A program made the position numbers and the translations under genes. Below the pieces are notes generated by a model, which worked only from the letters and a program-made list of their open reading frames with translations, did no database searches and was not told the DNA's origin. A DNA stretch of 64,000 nt from Hymenoscyphus infarciens (lineage: Eukaryota; Ascomycota; Leotiomycetes; Helotiales; Helotiaceae). This document shows, piece by piece, positions 12,439 to 23,553 of this stretch. Location of the stretch: NCBI GenBank assembly GCA_001414345.1, contig LLCB01000240.1, positions 62,001-126,000 on the forward strand, in the 5' to 3' direction. How positions within the stretch are numbered: position 1 is the stretch's first letter; each line of letters begins with the position of its first letter.

Positions 12439-15400
12439 ATGGCCCATATGAACGAAGACCCTCTTGCCGCCGCGAGCGCAATCCTGAAATGTATCGCGAC
12501 AAGCAACAATTTCGATTCGACACAAGGCGTGGGCCGTATGCATCTGCCAGGCCCTGCCACATCGGCGAGACTTCAACTCGAGGCAGAGCTCTCCGCTTTG
12601 GTTTCCAGAGTGCAGAGATTAGAACAAAAGGCCAATGTCATCAATCACCAGACCCTACCGGTTACACCGAGCGAATTAGGCGCTCCATCGGGTTTCGCTG
12701 ATGTTCTCACGGGTGGCCAGAAGAAACAAAACACCTCAAAACACCAAGCCCCTAATCCTCTAAATAACTCGCGCGAGGCTCTGAACGATGAGCGACCCCA
12801 AAAGCAAGCCAAGGTCAGCGGCGACGAGACCCTCCCTGAGGCTGCATTCGAAAAGGTTCTCGACCAAGCTGCACTGATTCAACAAGGAAAGGATGAAAAC
12901 GAAGCACTCAAGCAAAAATGTGTCGAGATTCAGCGAGAACAAGAAAAGAAGAACCGTGAGGAGGTACAACGCGTGGAGACCTTGGAGCGTGAACTGAAGA
13001 AGCATCAACAGGCCAATGAGGCTTTCCAAAAGGCTTTACGGGAGATCGGAGAGATTGTCACTGCGGTTGCGAAGGGTGACTTGAGCAAGAAGGTTCTGAT
13101 ACACGCCAAAGAGTTGGATCCAGAAATCAGCAAATTTAAAATGGTAAGGAAGAACCAAGTCGCTTTCGCATTCCTCCCCCGCTAACCGAGTTCTCTCTCC
13201 AGGTTATCAATACTATGATGGACCAACTACAAATATTCTCCAGCGAGGTTTCCCGAGTGGCAAGAGAAGTAGGCACAGAAGGAATACTTGGCGGTCAGGC
13301 ACAAATCGTGGGTGTCGATGGTACATGGAAAGAACTCACAAATAATGGTAAGAATCTTTTACATTTTCGTCATGATTGCCAACTAGCGGCCGTCAGATTT
13401 GTCTTCGGCCTAAAAACTAACTATTTATAGTCAATGTAATGGCGCAAAATCTCACTGATCAAGTACGAGAGATCGCTTCCGTCACGACAGCGGTCGCACA
13501 CGGCGACTTGACACAGAAGATCGAGAGACCTGCTCAGGGGGAAATATTGCAGTTGCAACAAACGATTAATACCATGGTGGACCAGTTGAGAAAGTTCGCT
13601 TCAGAAGTTACTAGGGTCGCAAGAGATGTCGGTACCGAAGGTATCCTTGGTGGACAGGCCGAGATAGAGGGTGTCAAGGGCATGTGGAATACGTTGACTG
13701 TTAATGTCAACGCCATGGCCAATAACCTCACTACGCAAGTCCGGGACATAGCTATGGTTACAACCGCAGTCGCCAAGGGAGATTTGACGCAAAAGGTGCA
13801 GGCCGAGTGTAAAGGAGAGATTAAACAGCTCAAGGAAACGATTAATTCCATGGTGGACCAGCTTCAACAATTTGCCCGAGAGGTTACCAAGATTGCTCGA
13901 GAAGTCGGTACGGAAGGTAGACTCGGAGGGCAAGCCACCGTGCATAATGTTGAGGGTACATGGAGAGACCTGACCGAGAACGTCAACGGCATGGCTATGA
14001 ATCTCACTAATCAAGTACGTGAAATTGCCAAGGTCACTACTGCAGTGGCCAAGGGTGATCTCACAAAGAAGATTGGCATCCCCGTACAAGGAGAAATCGC
14101 TTCATTGAAGGACACCATCAACACTATGGTTGACAGACTCGGCACATTCGCATTTGAGGTTAGCAAGGTCGCCCGAGAAGTTGGAACAGACGGTACTCTT
14201 GGTGGACAAGCTCGTGTTGAAAATGTGGAAGGTAAATGGAAGGATCTCACCGAGAATGTCAACACCATGGCTAGCAACTTGACTTCTCAGGTTCGGGGAA
14301 TATCCACTGTCACGCAAGCGATCGCCAATGGTGATATGAGCCAGAAGATTGAGGTTGAGGCAGCGGGTGAAATTCTGATACTCAAGGAGACGATAAACAA
14401 CATGGTGGATCGCCTAAGTATCTTCTCTAATGAGGTCCAGAGAGTCGCCAGAGATGTGGGTGTTGATGGTAAGATGGGTGGCCAGGCTGATGTGGCTGGT
14501 ATTGGCGGTCGATGGAAGGAAATCACTACTGGTGAGTAGCACGAAGACAAGTTCCCCAGCAAATACGCTAACATTTCACAGATGTCAACACGATGGCTAT
14601 GAACTTGACTGCTCAAGTACGAGCTTTCGGCGATATCACCAACGCGGCAACCGATGGAGACTTTACGAAGCTCATCACTGTCGAAGCATCAGGAGAGATG
14701 GACGAACTCAAGCGAAAGATCAACCAGATGGTCTTCAATTTGCGGGACTCCATTCAACGAAACACGGCTGCTCGAGAGGCTGCAGAATTCGCTAACCGAA
14801 CCAAGTCTGAGTTCTTGGCAAACATGTCTCATGAGATTCGAACTCCAAGTAAGTGAGCTTTTTTTACCCTGCCACCCCCGAAAAGGACTTCAAGTTCTAG
14901 TCCCCACTTTCCATCGTCCCCCCCCCCCTTTGCTTATTACCAAAATTACCCAAATCTCTTGGCACAATGTTTTCGGTTCCCCGACCCCTTCAACCCTTTG
15001 GCACAACACCTCAATCAGAGCATAACTAATACAAATAAAAAGTGAACGGTATCATCGGAATGACGCAATTAACGCTCGATACTGATCTAACACAATACCA
15101 ACGAGAGATGTTAAATATCGTTCACAACCTGGCGAATAGTTTGCTCACAATCATTGACGATATCTTGGATTTGTCAAAGATTGAGGCAAATAGGATGATT
15201 ATGGAGGAGATTCCGTACTCTGTGCGAGGAATCGTCTTCAACGCTCTCAAGACGCTGGCTGTCAAGGCCAACGAGAAATCCCTGGATCTCACTTACCGTG
15301 TTGACAGCTCGGTTCCTGATCACGTGGTTGGAGATTCCTTCCGTCTACGACAAGTTATTCTCAACCTTGTCGGCAATGCAATCAAATTCACCGAGCATGG

Positions 15401-16840
15401 AGAGGTTTCTTTGACCATTCAACGAGCTTCTCAGGATCACTGTGCGCCCAACGAATATGCGCTCCAATTTTCTGTATCTGATACCGGAATTGGAATCCAA
15501 GAGGACAAACTCGACTTGATTTTCGACACTTTCCAACAAGCCGATGGATCGATGACTCGAAAATTCGGTGGTACGGGACTTGGTCTTTCCATCTCTAAGC
15601 GTCTCGTCAATCTGATGAGAGGAGATGTTTGGGTCACAAGTGAGTACGGTAGGGGAAGTCAGTTCTACTTTACCTGTACTGTTCGCTTGGCCACACACGA
15701 CATTAGCTTTATCAAAAAGGCACTCCACCCATACCAGGGTCACAATGTTCTCTTCGTCGACAAGGGACAAACTGGCCACGGAAAGGAGATTATTACCATG
15801 CTTTCACAGATTGGTCTTGTCCCTGTCGTTGTGGACTCGGAAACTAAAGGCGGTGCTGGAAAAGCCGTGGCTTCTTACGACGTCGTTATTGTTGATTCAA
15901 TTGATACCGCGCGGGGTCTTCGAGCCATTGACGAGTTCAAGTACATCCCGATCGTTCTTTTGGCGCCTGTCGTTCACGTCAGTCTCAAATCAGCATTGGA
16001 CTTGGGTATCACATCCTACATGACCACCCCTTGCCTTACAATTGATCTAGGAAACGGAATGATTCCAGCCTTGGAAAACCGAGCTGCACCATCTTTGGCT
16101 GATAACACCAGATCTTTCAATATCCTTCTGGCAGAGGACAACTTTGTTAACCAGCGGTTGGCCGTCAAGATATTGGAAAAGTATCATCACATTGTTACTG
16201 TTGTGGGTAATGGACAAGATGCCCTCGATGCGATCAAGGATAAGAGATATGATGTTATTCTAATGGATGTGCAAATGCCCATCATGGTAGGTCTACTCTA
16301 AACATCTTGAATTTGGAAATGCTAACAAATTCGTAGGGAGGATTTGAAGCAACAGCAAAGATTCGAGAGTATGAACGTAGCTTGGGTACACACCGAACAC
16401 CGATCATCGCCTTGACAGCACATGCTATGCTTGGTGACAGAGAGAAATGTATCCAGGCCCAGATGGATGAGTACTTGTCCAAGCCTCTCAAGCAAAATCA
16501 TCTCATCCAGACGATCTTGAAGTGTGCGACACTTGGTGGAGCTCTGTTGGAGAAGGGGAGAGATATTCGAGCATCACCGAATGGCGACGTTCAACCTCTT
16601 GGTACGAACGGAACCATCTCACCGGCACCAGCCAATCCCGATTCGCTTCTCGCCCGCCCATCCCTCGAGCCCCGTCCATTTTCAACCACTGGGCCAATAA
16701 ACCATGGTTCTGCTGAGTCCCCGGCTATCGTAACTGCAGATAAAGAAGATCCGTTGGCTCAGGTATGTTAGCCCATGTGTGTGCTTCAAACTTCGTTTGC
16801 TAACCTCAACTAGCTGTTGATGCGTGCCCACAGCTCGTAG
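12439..16840 (+). CDS. nik1: Group III HAMP-repeat hybrid histidine kinase (Nik1/Os-1/BOS1 type)
   Basis: Seven exons (12439-13143, 13203-13347, 13431-14531, 14582-14848, 15043-16286, 16337-16762, 16814-16840) encode 1304 aa, close to the length I recall for Botrytis BOS1. After an N-terminal coiled region come six HAMP-type repeats of about 92 residues, each marked by a GDL/GDM/GDF core (for example [13 protein letters not shown]). The H-box is [12 protein letters not shown] with phospho-acceptor His734. ATPase boxes are [16 protein letters not shown] and [10 protein letters not shown]. The receiver domain has DVQMP with Asp1148 as phospho-acceptor. The family sits at the head of the HOG osmotic-stress pathway and is required for sensitivity to phenylpyrrole and dicarboximide fungicides. 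There is no transmembrane segment, so it should be cytosolic. Intron 4 (194 nt) splits the H-box, and the last exon codes only eight residues. The start ATG at 12439 sits in a GCCATGG context. Confidence 0.97.
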
Positions 16841-17885
16841 CCAACCACCTGTACGAATACCCGCGACGTTGTTGATCTTCTTTCCCCATGGAACTAGAAC
16901 GAAACTTTTCCCTTTTTCCTAGATACCACCATTGCGAGTTCCTCTGTTTCTTGATCATTGCATCTTTCACTGTTGCGTGGCGTTGGGGGTGGGCGGTCAG
17001 GGGGGAAACGAAATGCATCATACACGAGCACCAGTTTTTTCCTCTTTGCGTGATGTTTTTTTGCTTTTTTTTGCAGCAAGGGTTTGGTGGGGGAGCATCA
17101 AGCAAAGCCGAGTAAGGCGACGAGATGAAATTCACAGGGGTTTTTTGATGTTTTTCCTTTTAATTTGATGGACAGGGCCCTTTTTATCATAGTTTGCACG
17201 AAAGTTTCGATGTGTTTTTTGTTTGGTTTGCGGGGTTTTTCTTTCACTTTTCTTCTTTCTCCTTCTCTCTCTCTCTTTATCCCAGGAAAGCTTCAGGCCG
17301 GCTTTATTTCTGCGGAGGGATTTGTGAATTGTAAATTGGCTGATGGGTGGATGGGGAAATTTCATTTTTGATGAATTGATTACCTCTCTTACTTCTTTCC
17401 TATGATTGGGGGTTGGGCTCATGCGAGCGAGAGAGATGTGTGAATGGAGATGGGGGTGTCACATGAGAAGTTAGGGAAGGGGTGATCTTGATGTGGTGTG
17501 CTTGTTTATTGGTCTGTGTCAGATTAATAGACACATTTAAGTGTCATGTTTTTGGTTTATCTGTGACTTGGAATTGTGACTTCCCTGAGTTCGATTTTGA
17601 TGGCGGGAGACAGAAAAAGGCAATTTATATAATCTTCTCCAGCTACAAGATGCGTAAGTATGCCAAGCGCTACCTATTTTACCCTCGAATTCCCTAAATT
17701 CACACTAAGACCACAAAGATCGATTCATCATTTTCAATCTTTAACCCATGCGGCTGGCTTGGCTTTGAGGCGATTCCAATGTCTTCGACCAAAATTCATA
17801 CTGTCCAGCACCGCCAAATCCTTGTGGTGCAAAGACCTGACATACTCTCCTCGATCTCAACCTTGATGTCACCAAGATGAGGTTA
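16841..17885. other. 3' flank of the kinase gene, no gene seen
   Basis: About 1 kb of T/G-rich sequence follows the kinase stop codon, with many T runs on the plus strand. Open frames are short and unlike known proteins. It probably contains the 3' UTR and polyadenylation region. Confidence 0.5.
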
Positions 17886-17886
17886 T

Positions 17887-17944
17887 ACTGTGTTTTACAG
17901 TGTCTTACTGTGTCTTACAGCGTCTTACTGTGTTTTACTGTCTT
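17887..17944. repeat. 10-bp minisatellite (ACTGTGTCTT)
   Basis: Nearly six tandem copies of a 10-bp unit, ACTGTGTYTT alternating with ACAGYGTCTT. The copies differ by one or two substitutions, so the array is old or evolving. Confidence 0.85.
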
Positions 17945-18029
17945 ATCTTGTCTAAGGGGGAAAAAAAGGGGGGGGGAGGTTGTTTGGCACGATGACCTCT
18001 TCCCTTGAAATGGCTCCTCTCACATAATC

Positions 18030-18064
18030 TAGTCTAGTTTATTCTAGTCTATTCTAGTCTATTA
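18030..18064. repeat. 10-bp minisatellite (ATTCTAGTCT)
   Basis: About three and a half copies of a 10-bp unit ATTCTAGTCT, with the first copy degenerate. It lies 170 bp upstream of the inverted-repeat element. Confidence 0.75.
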
Positions 18065-18234
18065 CACGCCACTTGGGCAAGACTCTGTCTTGTCCGCCAA
18101 TTTCCGGGTTTTCTAGATGTTTGCTTGACTTGGGCGATAGCTGCTATGAAGCTAAGAGGTGAGTTTAGGACTAAATTCTTTATTCTTAGGACGTACGATT
18201 AAGAGGCCTGAATTATCAGGGCGTCCTGAAAGTA

Positions 18235-18927
18235 CAAAAGTCCAAAAACGACTAAATCGTAAATCGTAAATCGTAAATCGCAAATCGCAAAAGTTAAGTA
18301 TTTATAGCTAGAGTAACTAAGGCCTTTAGGAGCTATAGCTAATTATAAATTAACTAAACTAACTCATATTATGCTATCTACTTACTCTCTTACTCCTTAT
18401 TCTATTCTTTTATATCTTATATATACTAAGAGAGTATATATAGGTGAGAATGTAGGTGAGAATATAAGTAAGAATATAGGTAAGAATGTAGGTAAGAATG
18501 TAGAAGAGAGAGGCAAAGTAAGAGAGTAGAGTAAACGAATATTTCAAAGGAAAGTTTTTCCTAGTATAGGTAAGAGGAGTTTAGCTAAAGTAGTAAACAA
18601 TCCCCTCCCCCTCTTCCCCTCTTCCTCTCACCTCCTCCCTCTCCCTCTTACTCTCTTATTTTTCTAGAAATGAGAGGAAGAATACGATATATGAGTTAGG
18701 TAATAGGTAGTAGAGACGATAGCGAGGGGGCGATGTCACTACTATATACGTGATACTTATTATCTCGCTCTATTCTTTGATTAGCTAGTTACTATAGTTG
18801 TAATATAAAGAGAGAGGGGAGAGGAGAAAGAGAGAGTGCATGTGATCCTTCTCTTTTTTACTTATAGAAAGTAACATTTTACGATTTATGCTTTACGATT
18901 TACGAGTTCGTCGTTTTTGGACTTTTG
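18235..18927. mobile_element. TA-flanked terminal-inverted-repeat element, MITE-like, 693 bp
   Basis: The left end, reading inward from 18235, is CAAAAGTCCAAAAACGAC. The right end, reverse-complemented from 18927, begins with the same 18 bases. Both ends are flanked by TA (18233-18234 and 18928-18929), the target-site duplication expected of Tc1/mariner-type elements. Inside each terminus lie repeated AAATCGTA units that extend the similarity imperfectly. The interior is AT-rich, with a 12-bp array, a pyrimidine block and no open frame of note, so it would be non-autonomous and moved by a transposase encoded elsewhere. The family is not recognised. A longer inactive element with a lost transposase is the alternative. 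Confidence 0.8.
18441..18503. repeat. 12-bp tandem array inside the inverted-repeat element
   Basis: Five tandem copies of a 12-bp unit, TAGGTRAGAATG with variants such as TAAGTAAGAATA. The array lies inside the element at 18235-18927 and may be a length-variable part of it. Confidence 0.85.
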
Positions 18928-19175
18928 TAGATTTAGCATGCTGTAATTATCCGTGATATTGTATAAGATAATTGATTGGCAAGAAAAATCTCCCGGAAGA
19001 TTATAGGACTACTCGTAAACTCCAGCTTTCAGTCGTTATTGTTTAGCCCTTGAAAATTTTGACGGGTGCGTCGATGGTGAGCTGGAGGAGTCAGGAGTAA
19101 GCTGGTAACGAAAAATGGTTCGGGGTAAGCTGTTGGATGGCAGGTAAGCTACCAACCTACCAAGGGGGTCAAGAT

Positions 19176-19213
<38 letters not shown>

Positions 19214-20741
19214 CGAAACTTAGTTAGCTATTGATTAAATTAAAAACAAATGGGCGACGGGTAGGCTAGGAAAGTAACGGGTAAACTATCGGACGGATAA
19301 GTGGTTGTGAGTACTTTAAACGTTGATTAAGCTGCTGTTGAAAGAAAGCGAGTAAGCGCTTAAGAATATTTGGAGGTTCAAACCAAGTTCACGGGGGAGC
19401 TGAGAGACAGGGTTGTTGGGACTTGGGAGGAGACTTTGGAAGACTTTGTTCTTTCTCTTGGCCTCTGTTTTTGTATATATTAGAGTATCTGCTCGGGTAG
19501 AATGGTGAGTGAACTGCGCACCTAACTTTCTCACTTAGGAATGAGCAGGTTTATTTGCGAGGGGAGGTTTCAATGAATAAGGGATTTGGGGGATGGAAAG
19601 GGATTATTGAATTAGAGAGAGTGGAGAGGATATTGTTTTTGGTATTTGGTATTTTGTGGTAAGTTTGCGGCTTGGGGTACGCTTAGCTTGGAGTCGTTTA
19701 GGGCTAGGCTTTTTTGAATTTGCTGGTTGTTAATGATATTATCTAACTTCTTATTAGTAACAACAATTAAGAAGAGAGTTTTGGGGAGGAATGATAGGAA
19801 AGTTGTTTTTTTCGAATTGACTAATCGTTGGAAAAGAACACAGTTATTTTCCGGTTCTTATTTGAGGTCGCCTTGACTATATCCGTTCCATTGACAACGT
19901 ACACTTAATATATAGATTTTAGGATGGCATCGAATTCCTTGCTCAACTAATTGTATATTTTCCATAAGCCTATTAGAATAGATCCGAAAAGGGTAGAATT
20001 AGGTAAATTGAACACGTCAAGGATCTACCAATAATATCGAAATGACTAAAGTGAAAAGAGTAGTTTTCTTCCGACAACCTAGATGAGCGCTGAGTTTGAT
20101 ATATGAGTCAATATATACTTCAGTCCTGGGAGAAAATAATTCCAAACGACGAAAATTACTACTCGTTGCAATTAACAAAGAGGTCTAAAAGAAGATTTTT
20201 GTATAGAACTTCCAATTAGAGGCTTTTAAAAGCTATCGTTTTCTGTTTTTCTAAATAAGTATGGATACTTGAGCCTAGTATCCTAGACTCTCTAAAATGT
20301 TTCTCAATGAAGTGGAAGCTAAATCGCCGAACTACACTTGTATTTGTTTTCTATGCTTCGCGAGGAGTTTCAACCTCTTGCAACTGTTTTACAGTGTAAC
20401 AAGCTTAGAAAAGTCACTAGTTTTAAAGCTCACAGCTTCCATACCTCTCGCGGAAGAGGAATAGTCCCTTTCCTTTCTGGTGCTTTGCTGGTTGATTGGG
20501 AGATGAGATTCTGAAATTTGGGGTTAGATTTCATGATGCGGGGAGTTTTATTGAGAAGGGAGTATGTGAGTGATTGAGGAGGGGTCAGGTGTGTAGTCAC
20601 CAAATGGGACTGTTGTGCCTCCCGCGTTGAAGTTTACATACTGTGATACAGATTGTTGGTTGATTGGAGATTCTTGGAGACAACCTCTGGTAGTGGAAAT
20701 TCACCATCTAGTGGTCTTAGTCTGGTTGTGCTGGTAGAACA
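18928..20741. other. AT-rich gene desert with degenerate GTAAGCT repeats
   Basis: No gene is supported here. Near 19085-19155 the motif GTAAGCT occurs three times within about 70 bp, and a related GGTAAACTATCGGACGG stretch follows the poly(T) tract near 19280. The rest is AT-rich with short frames only. Confidence 0.5.
19180..19213. repeat. 34-nt poly(T) tract
   Basis: An uninterrupted run of 34 T residues on the plus strand. It could be the poly(A) tail of a minus-strand retroposed sequence or simple slippage. Its exact length may be an assembly artefact. Confidence 0.9.
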
Positions 20742-21437
20742 TTATACTCGTAGCTCATGTGGAACTCTGTTATTGAGGCGTAGTCTGCTGGGGCACGTCA
20801 CCTCGACGCCTCGATGACTTGCCTTGATACCAGCCTTGGGAAAGGAACGACCCTGAAATCGAGCCTTGCCTGAGGTTGACTTGGTTATAATTAGGAAAGG
20901 GACGAAGGGTGACGCGCGCGTGCTGTCTAGGTACCTTGGGGGCTGTTGGTTCAGAAGAGTGAGAGGAAGGCACGAGGGACTTCGACCGGGGTGGCAGTCG
21001 ACCACATCGGAAGTGGCATCATGGTCCCTCATCGTTCCTTCGCTGACTTGACCTCTCGACCACATGGGGAGAATCTGGTTCGACGCCGAGCGACCCTGGA
21101 GTCGAGTGTTAAGAATTGACACGTTGTTGAGGGAGGAGCGACCACGTAGAGGAACCACCACAACCCCAAACCGGGTTAGCCTCAGACTAGTTCTCGTTAG
21201 TGTAAGTATAACCCACCCCCCTCGGATTGGCTTCTCCTCTTTTGAAATCTCGTAGAGTGAGAAGTCCAACCTGAGGCCTTTTGGGGCGCAAGTGGTTGAA
21301 ATTCTGTCTTCGGAAAACATGTGAAGCAAGCACAGGGACGATATGAAATCACGAGGGTTCGAATGATAGTGTGAGCTTCCAGCGTAGTAGACACTGCTGC
21401 AGCGTGGGCATGACAATATACCACCAAAAGAGTACAA
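20742..21437 (-). other. Unassigned open frame of 231 codons in the desert
   Basis: This is the longest uninterrupted frame in the block from 17 to 26 kb. The product is basic and Ser/Arg-rich, without a recognisable domain. The stretch is richer in GC and CpG than its surroundings and contains two related segments (CGACCCTGAAATCGAG near 20849 and CGACCCTGGAGTCGAG near 21091) and a duplicated TCGACCACAT. These features suggest a repeat or retroelement relic rather than a normal gene. No intron signals or good start context support translation. Confidence 0.2.
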
Positions 21438-23553
21438 GACCGGGACGAGTGAGGAGAAACGAGACTAGGATAAGACTGACGGTGGGTGGAGGGAGCTGGT
21501 GACCTTAAGGGAGAGAGAGAGAGAGAGAGCTGTTCCTTTCAAGCACTAGATGAATTCCATTTGTGGAGGAGGGCTAGGAGGTTGACGATGGCGAAGATGC
21601 TACAGGTGTGTTTTTGACGTGACGATATGTATCAACGCCTGTATTGCTTTCGTCAGCTCACGCAATTCTCTTCTTGCTCAAACGTAGTTTAGCTTAGTAC
21701 TGCATGCCAGCTCTTTTGAAGGCAAGGCTTCCCAACACACGAAGTGTTGAAAGACCGTAGATACAATTAGGCTCGTCGGGTCTCGGGTCTCACTTCGATT
21801 TTCCCACTCCTGCTACAAACTGGTCATGTTGTCTTCTGGTTGAACAGAATAGACCTCATGACACATGTTAATGTCTTGTTAGATCGCAGATCAAGTTCTG
21901 CTAACCCTGGTTTTCTCAGTCGTTTTCCCTTCGATTCTCAAGTCACAAGATGCTGAACAGGAGTTCTTTTGGTTTAGAAAACTCTATTCCCTTGACCTTA
22001 AAGGTAATACGCTGCGCGGCTGCGGGGATCCCACCATTTTTCCCTCTGGGGCACAATTGACCAAAGAATCACTTCATGTCAAAGTTTGGGAACCATCACT
22101 CTCTGCCCATGCATTGTAGGTTTGCTTCCTTGCTGAGCTGTTGGTCTTGTAGTTATTCAGCGTATACCTCTAGCTGAACAAAAATCGTTATATCTAGAAG
22201 AACTCAAATATTAGCTTGAGCCTTGAGAAGAACTTGGAAAATTGAAAGGAACGGTGCTGATGTTTTTTGGTTCAAGTATACGAGAAACGATGACTCGCGC
22301 TCTTATGTACCTTTCCAAACCCGTGTGGAACTCAAAGGTCCTACTAAAGACCCTACCTTACTTTTTAGTTATTTTTTAATTTATTTTTTAGAGTAACTTG
22401 AAGTTGTCTGAGGCTCCATGCAATCCTGAAAGGTAGTATAGTCCCTCTTACAGTAGGAGATCTTTAGCCAATGCTTTCTGTATTCTTTAGGAGAAGTTGG
22501 AAGACGCAAATATGGGGAAAATCAAGAATTGGTGGATATATAAAAGTCCCGGTCATCTTTCGGCGTAGAACTACGAAGGGAAGAAGGGCATTGTGCCCGA
22601 AGTCCTTAAACAACTGACTTATTTAGTACAAGGAGGAATCCAAGCCCAGTGATATAATGGAGTTAATTGTTCGAGGTTTTTTAGAAAACTGTAACTCTAC
22701 ACAGCCGTAAATAGAACATTGACGGAGACTCACACAGGGCTTCAGATGGTCTTCCGAGGTGGTCTTCCTAGGTGGTGAGTTGAGGAGTATAGGCCCAAGT
22801 CCTTTTTGGAGCAAAGAGCTTTACATGTTTCTGCCTGATTGAAGAGTAAAATGGAATATCATGAAAGAGGGAAACTGCCATTTGTCTTGTTTTGGGGAAT
22901 TTAGATTTCTTACGAATACTAGTTCCGAAGGGCGAGAGTATTGACGACTCTCTACTTGGTGCCTGTTTTAGGGGATTTTGGGGGTTTCTCTTCCGAGGAA
23001 CCAAATCAAAAAGAGCATTGGTATTTTCTTTAGATTTTGGGTGTATAAGGTGTTTATGTCTTTTGGCTTTCTATTTTACCAACGGTTTAATTACTGATGT
23101 TTCGAGATTTCCTTGGCACAATATAAGACATGGTACGAGTTTGTTTAGAAGTATTAGTGATTGATCGAGCTCGTTTAATTGAATGTTTTCATTAACCGTT
23201 ACAAGTCTCTTCAAGCACTAGTGCTTCTGTACGTTTCGAGGTCCCTAGAGGACACTGAAGAACATTGAATATGGTTTAGCAAAAACCTTAAGCGATTGGC
23301 ACCTAGTGTTAATACTGGGTGTCAAGAATAGGTTGTCGAAATGTTCTAGCGAGTAGCTTGCTTGAAGACCTAAAGTGGGTTTTGTTTCAGAACTTCGGCT
23401 GAAATGAAGGCCGCTGAATTATTGTAACTTGTTAAGATCTGCCTGCGGAAGAATTATCTAGCAGTACTAGCGACAAGTGGGCGGTGACCTTCAATTATGT
23501 TATTGTGAAAGCAGAGGACAAGTATATAACCAACATTCAGCCTCGCACCACCT
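21438..23553. other. AT-rich intergenic sequence, no gene seen
   Basis: About 2.1 kb with a short GA microsatellite near 21510-21530 and long A/T-rich stretches around 22350-22400. Open frames are short on both strands and none resembles a known family. Confidence 0.45.
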
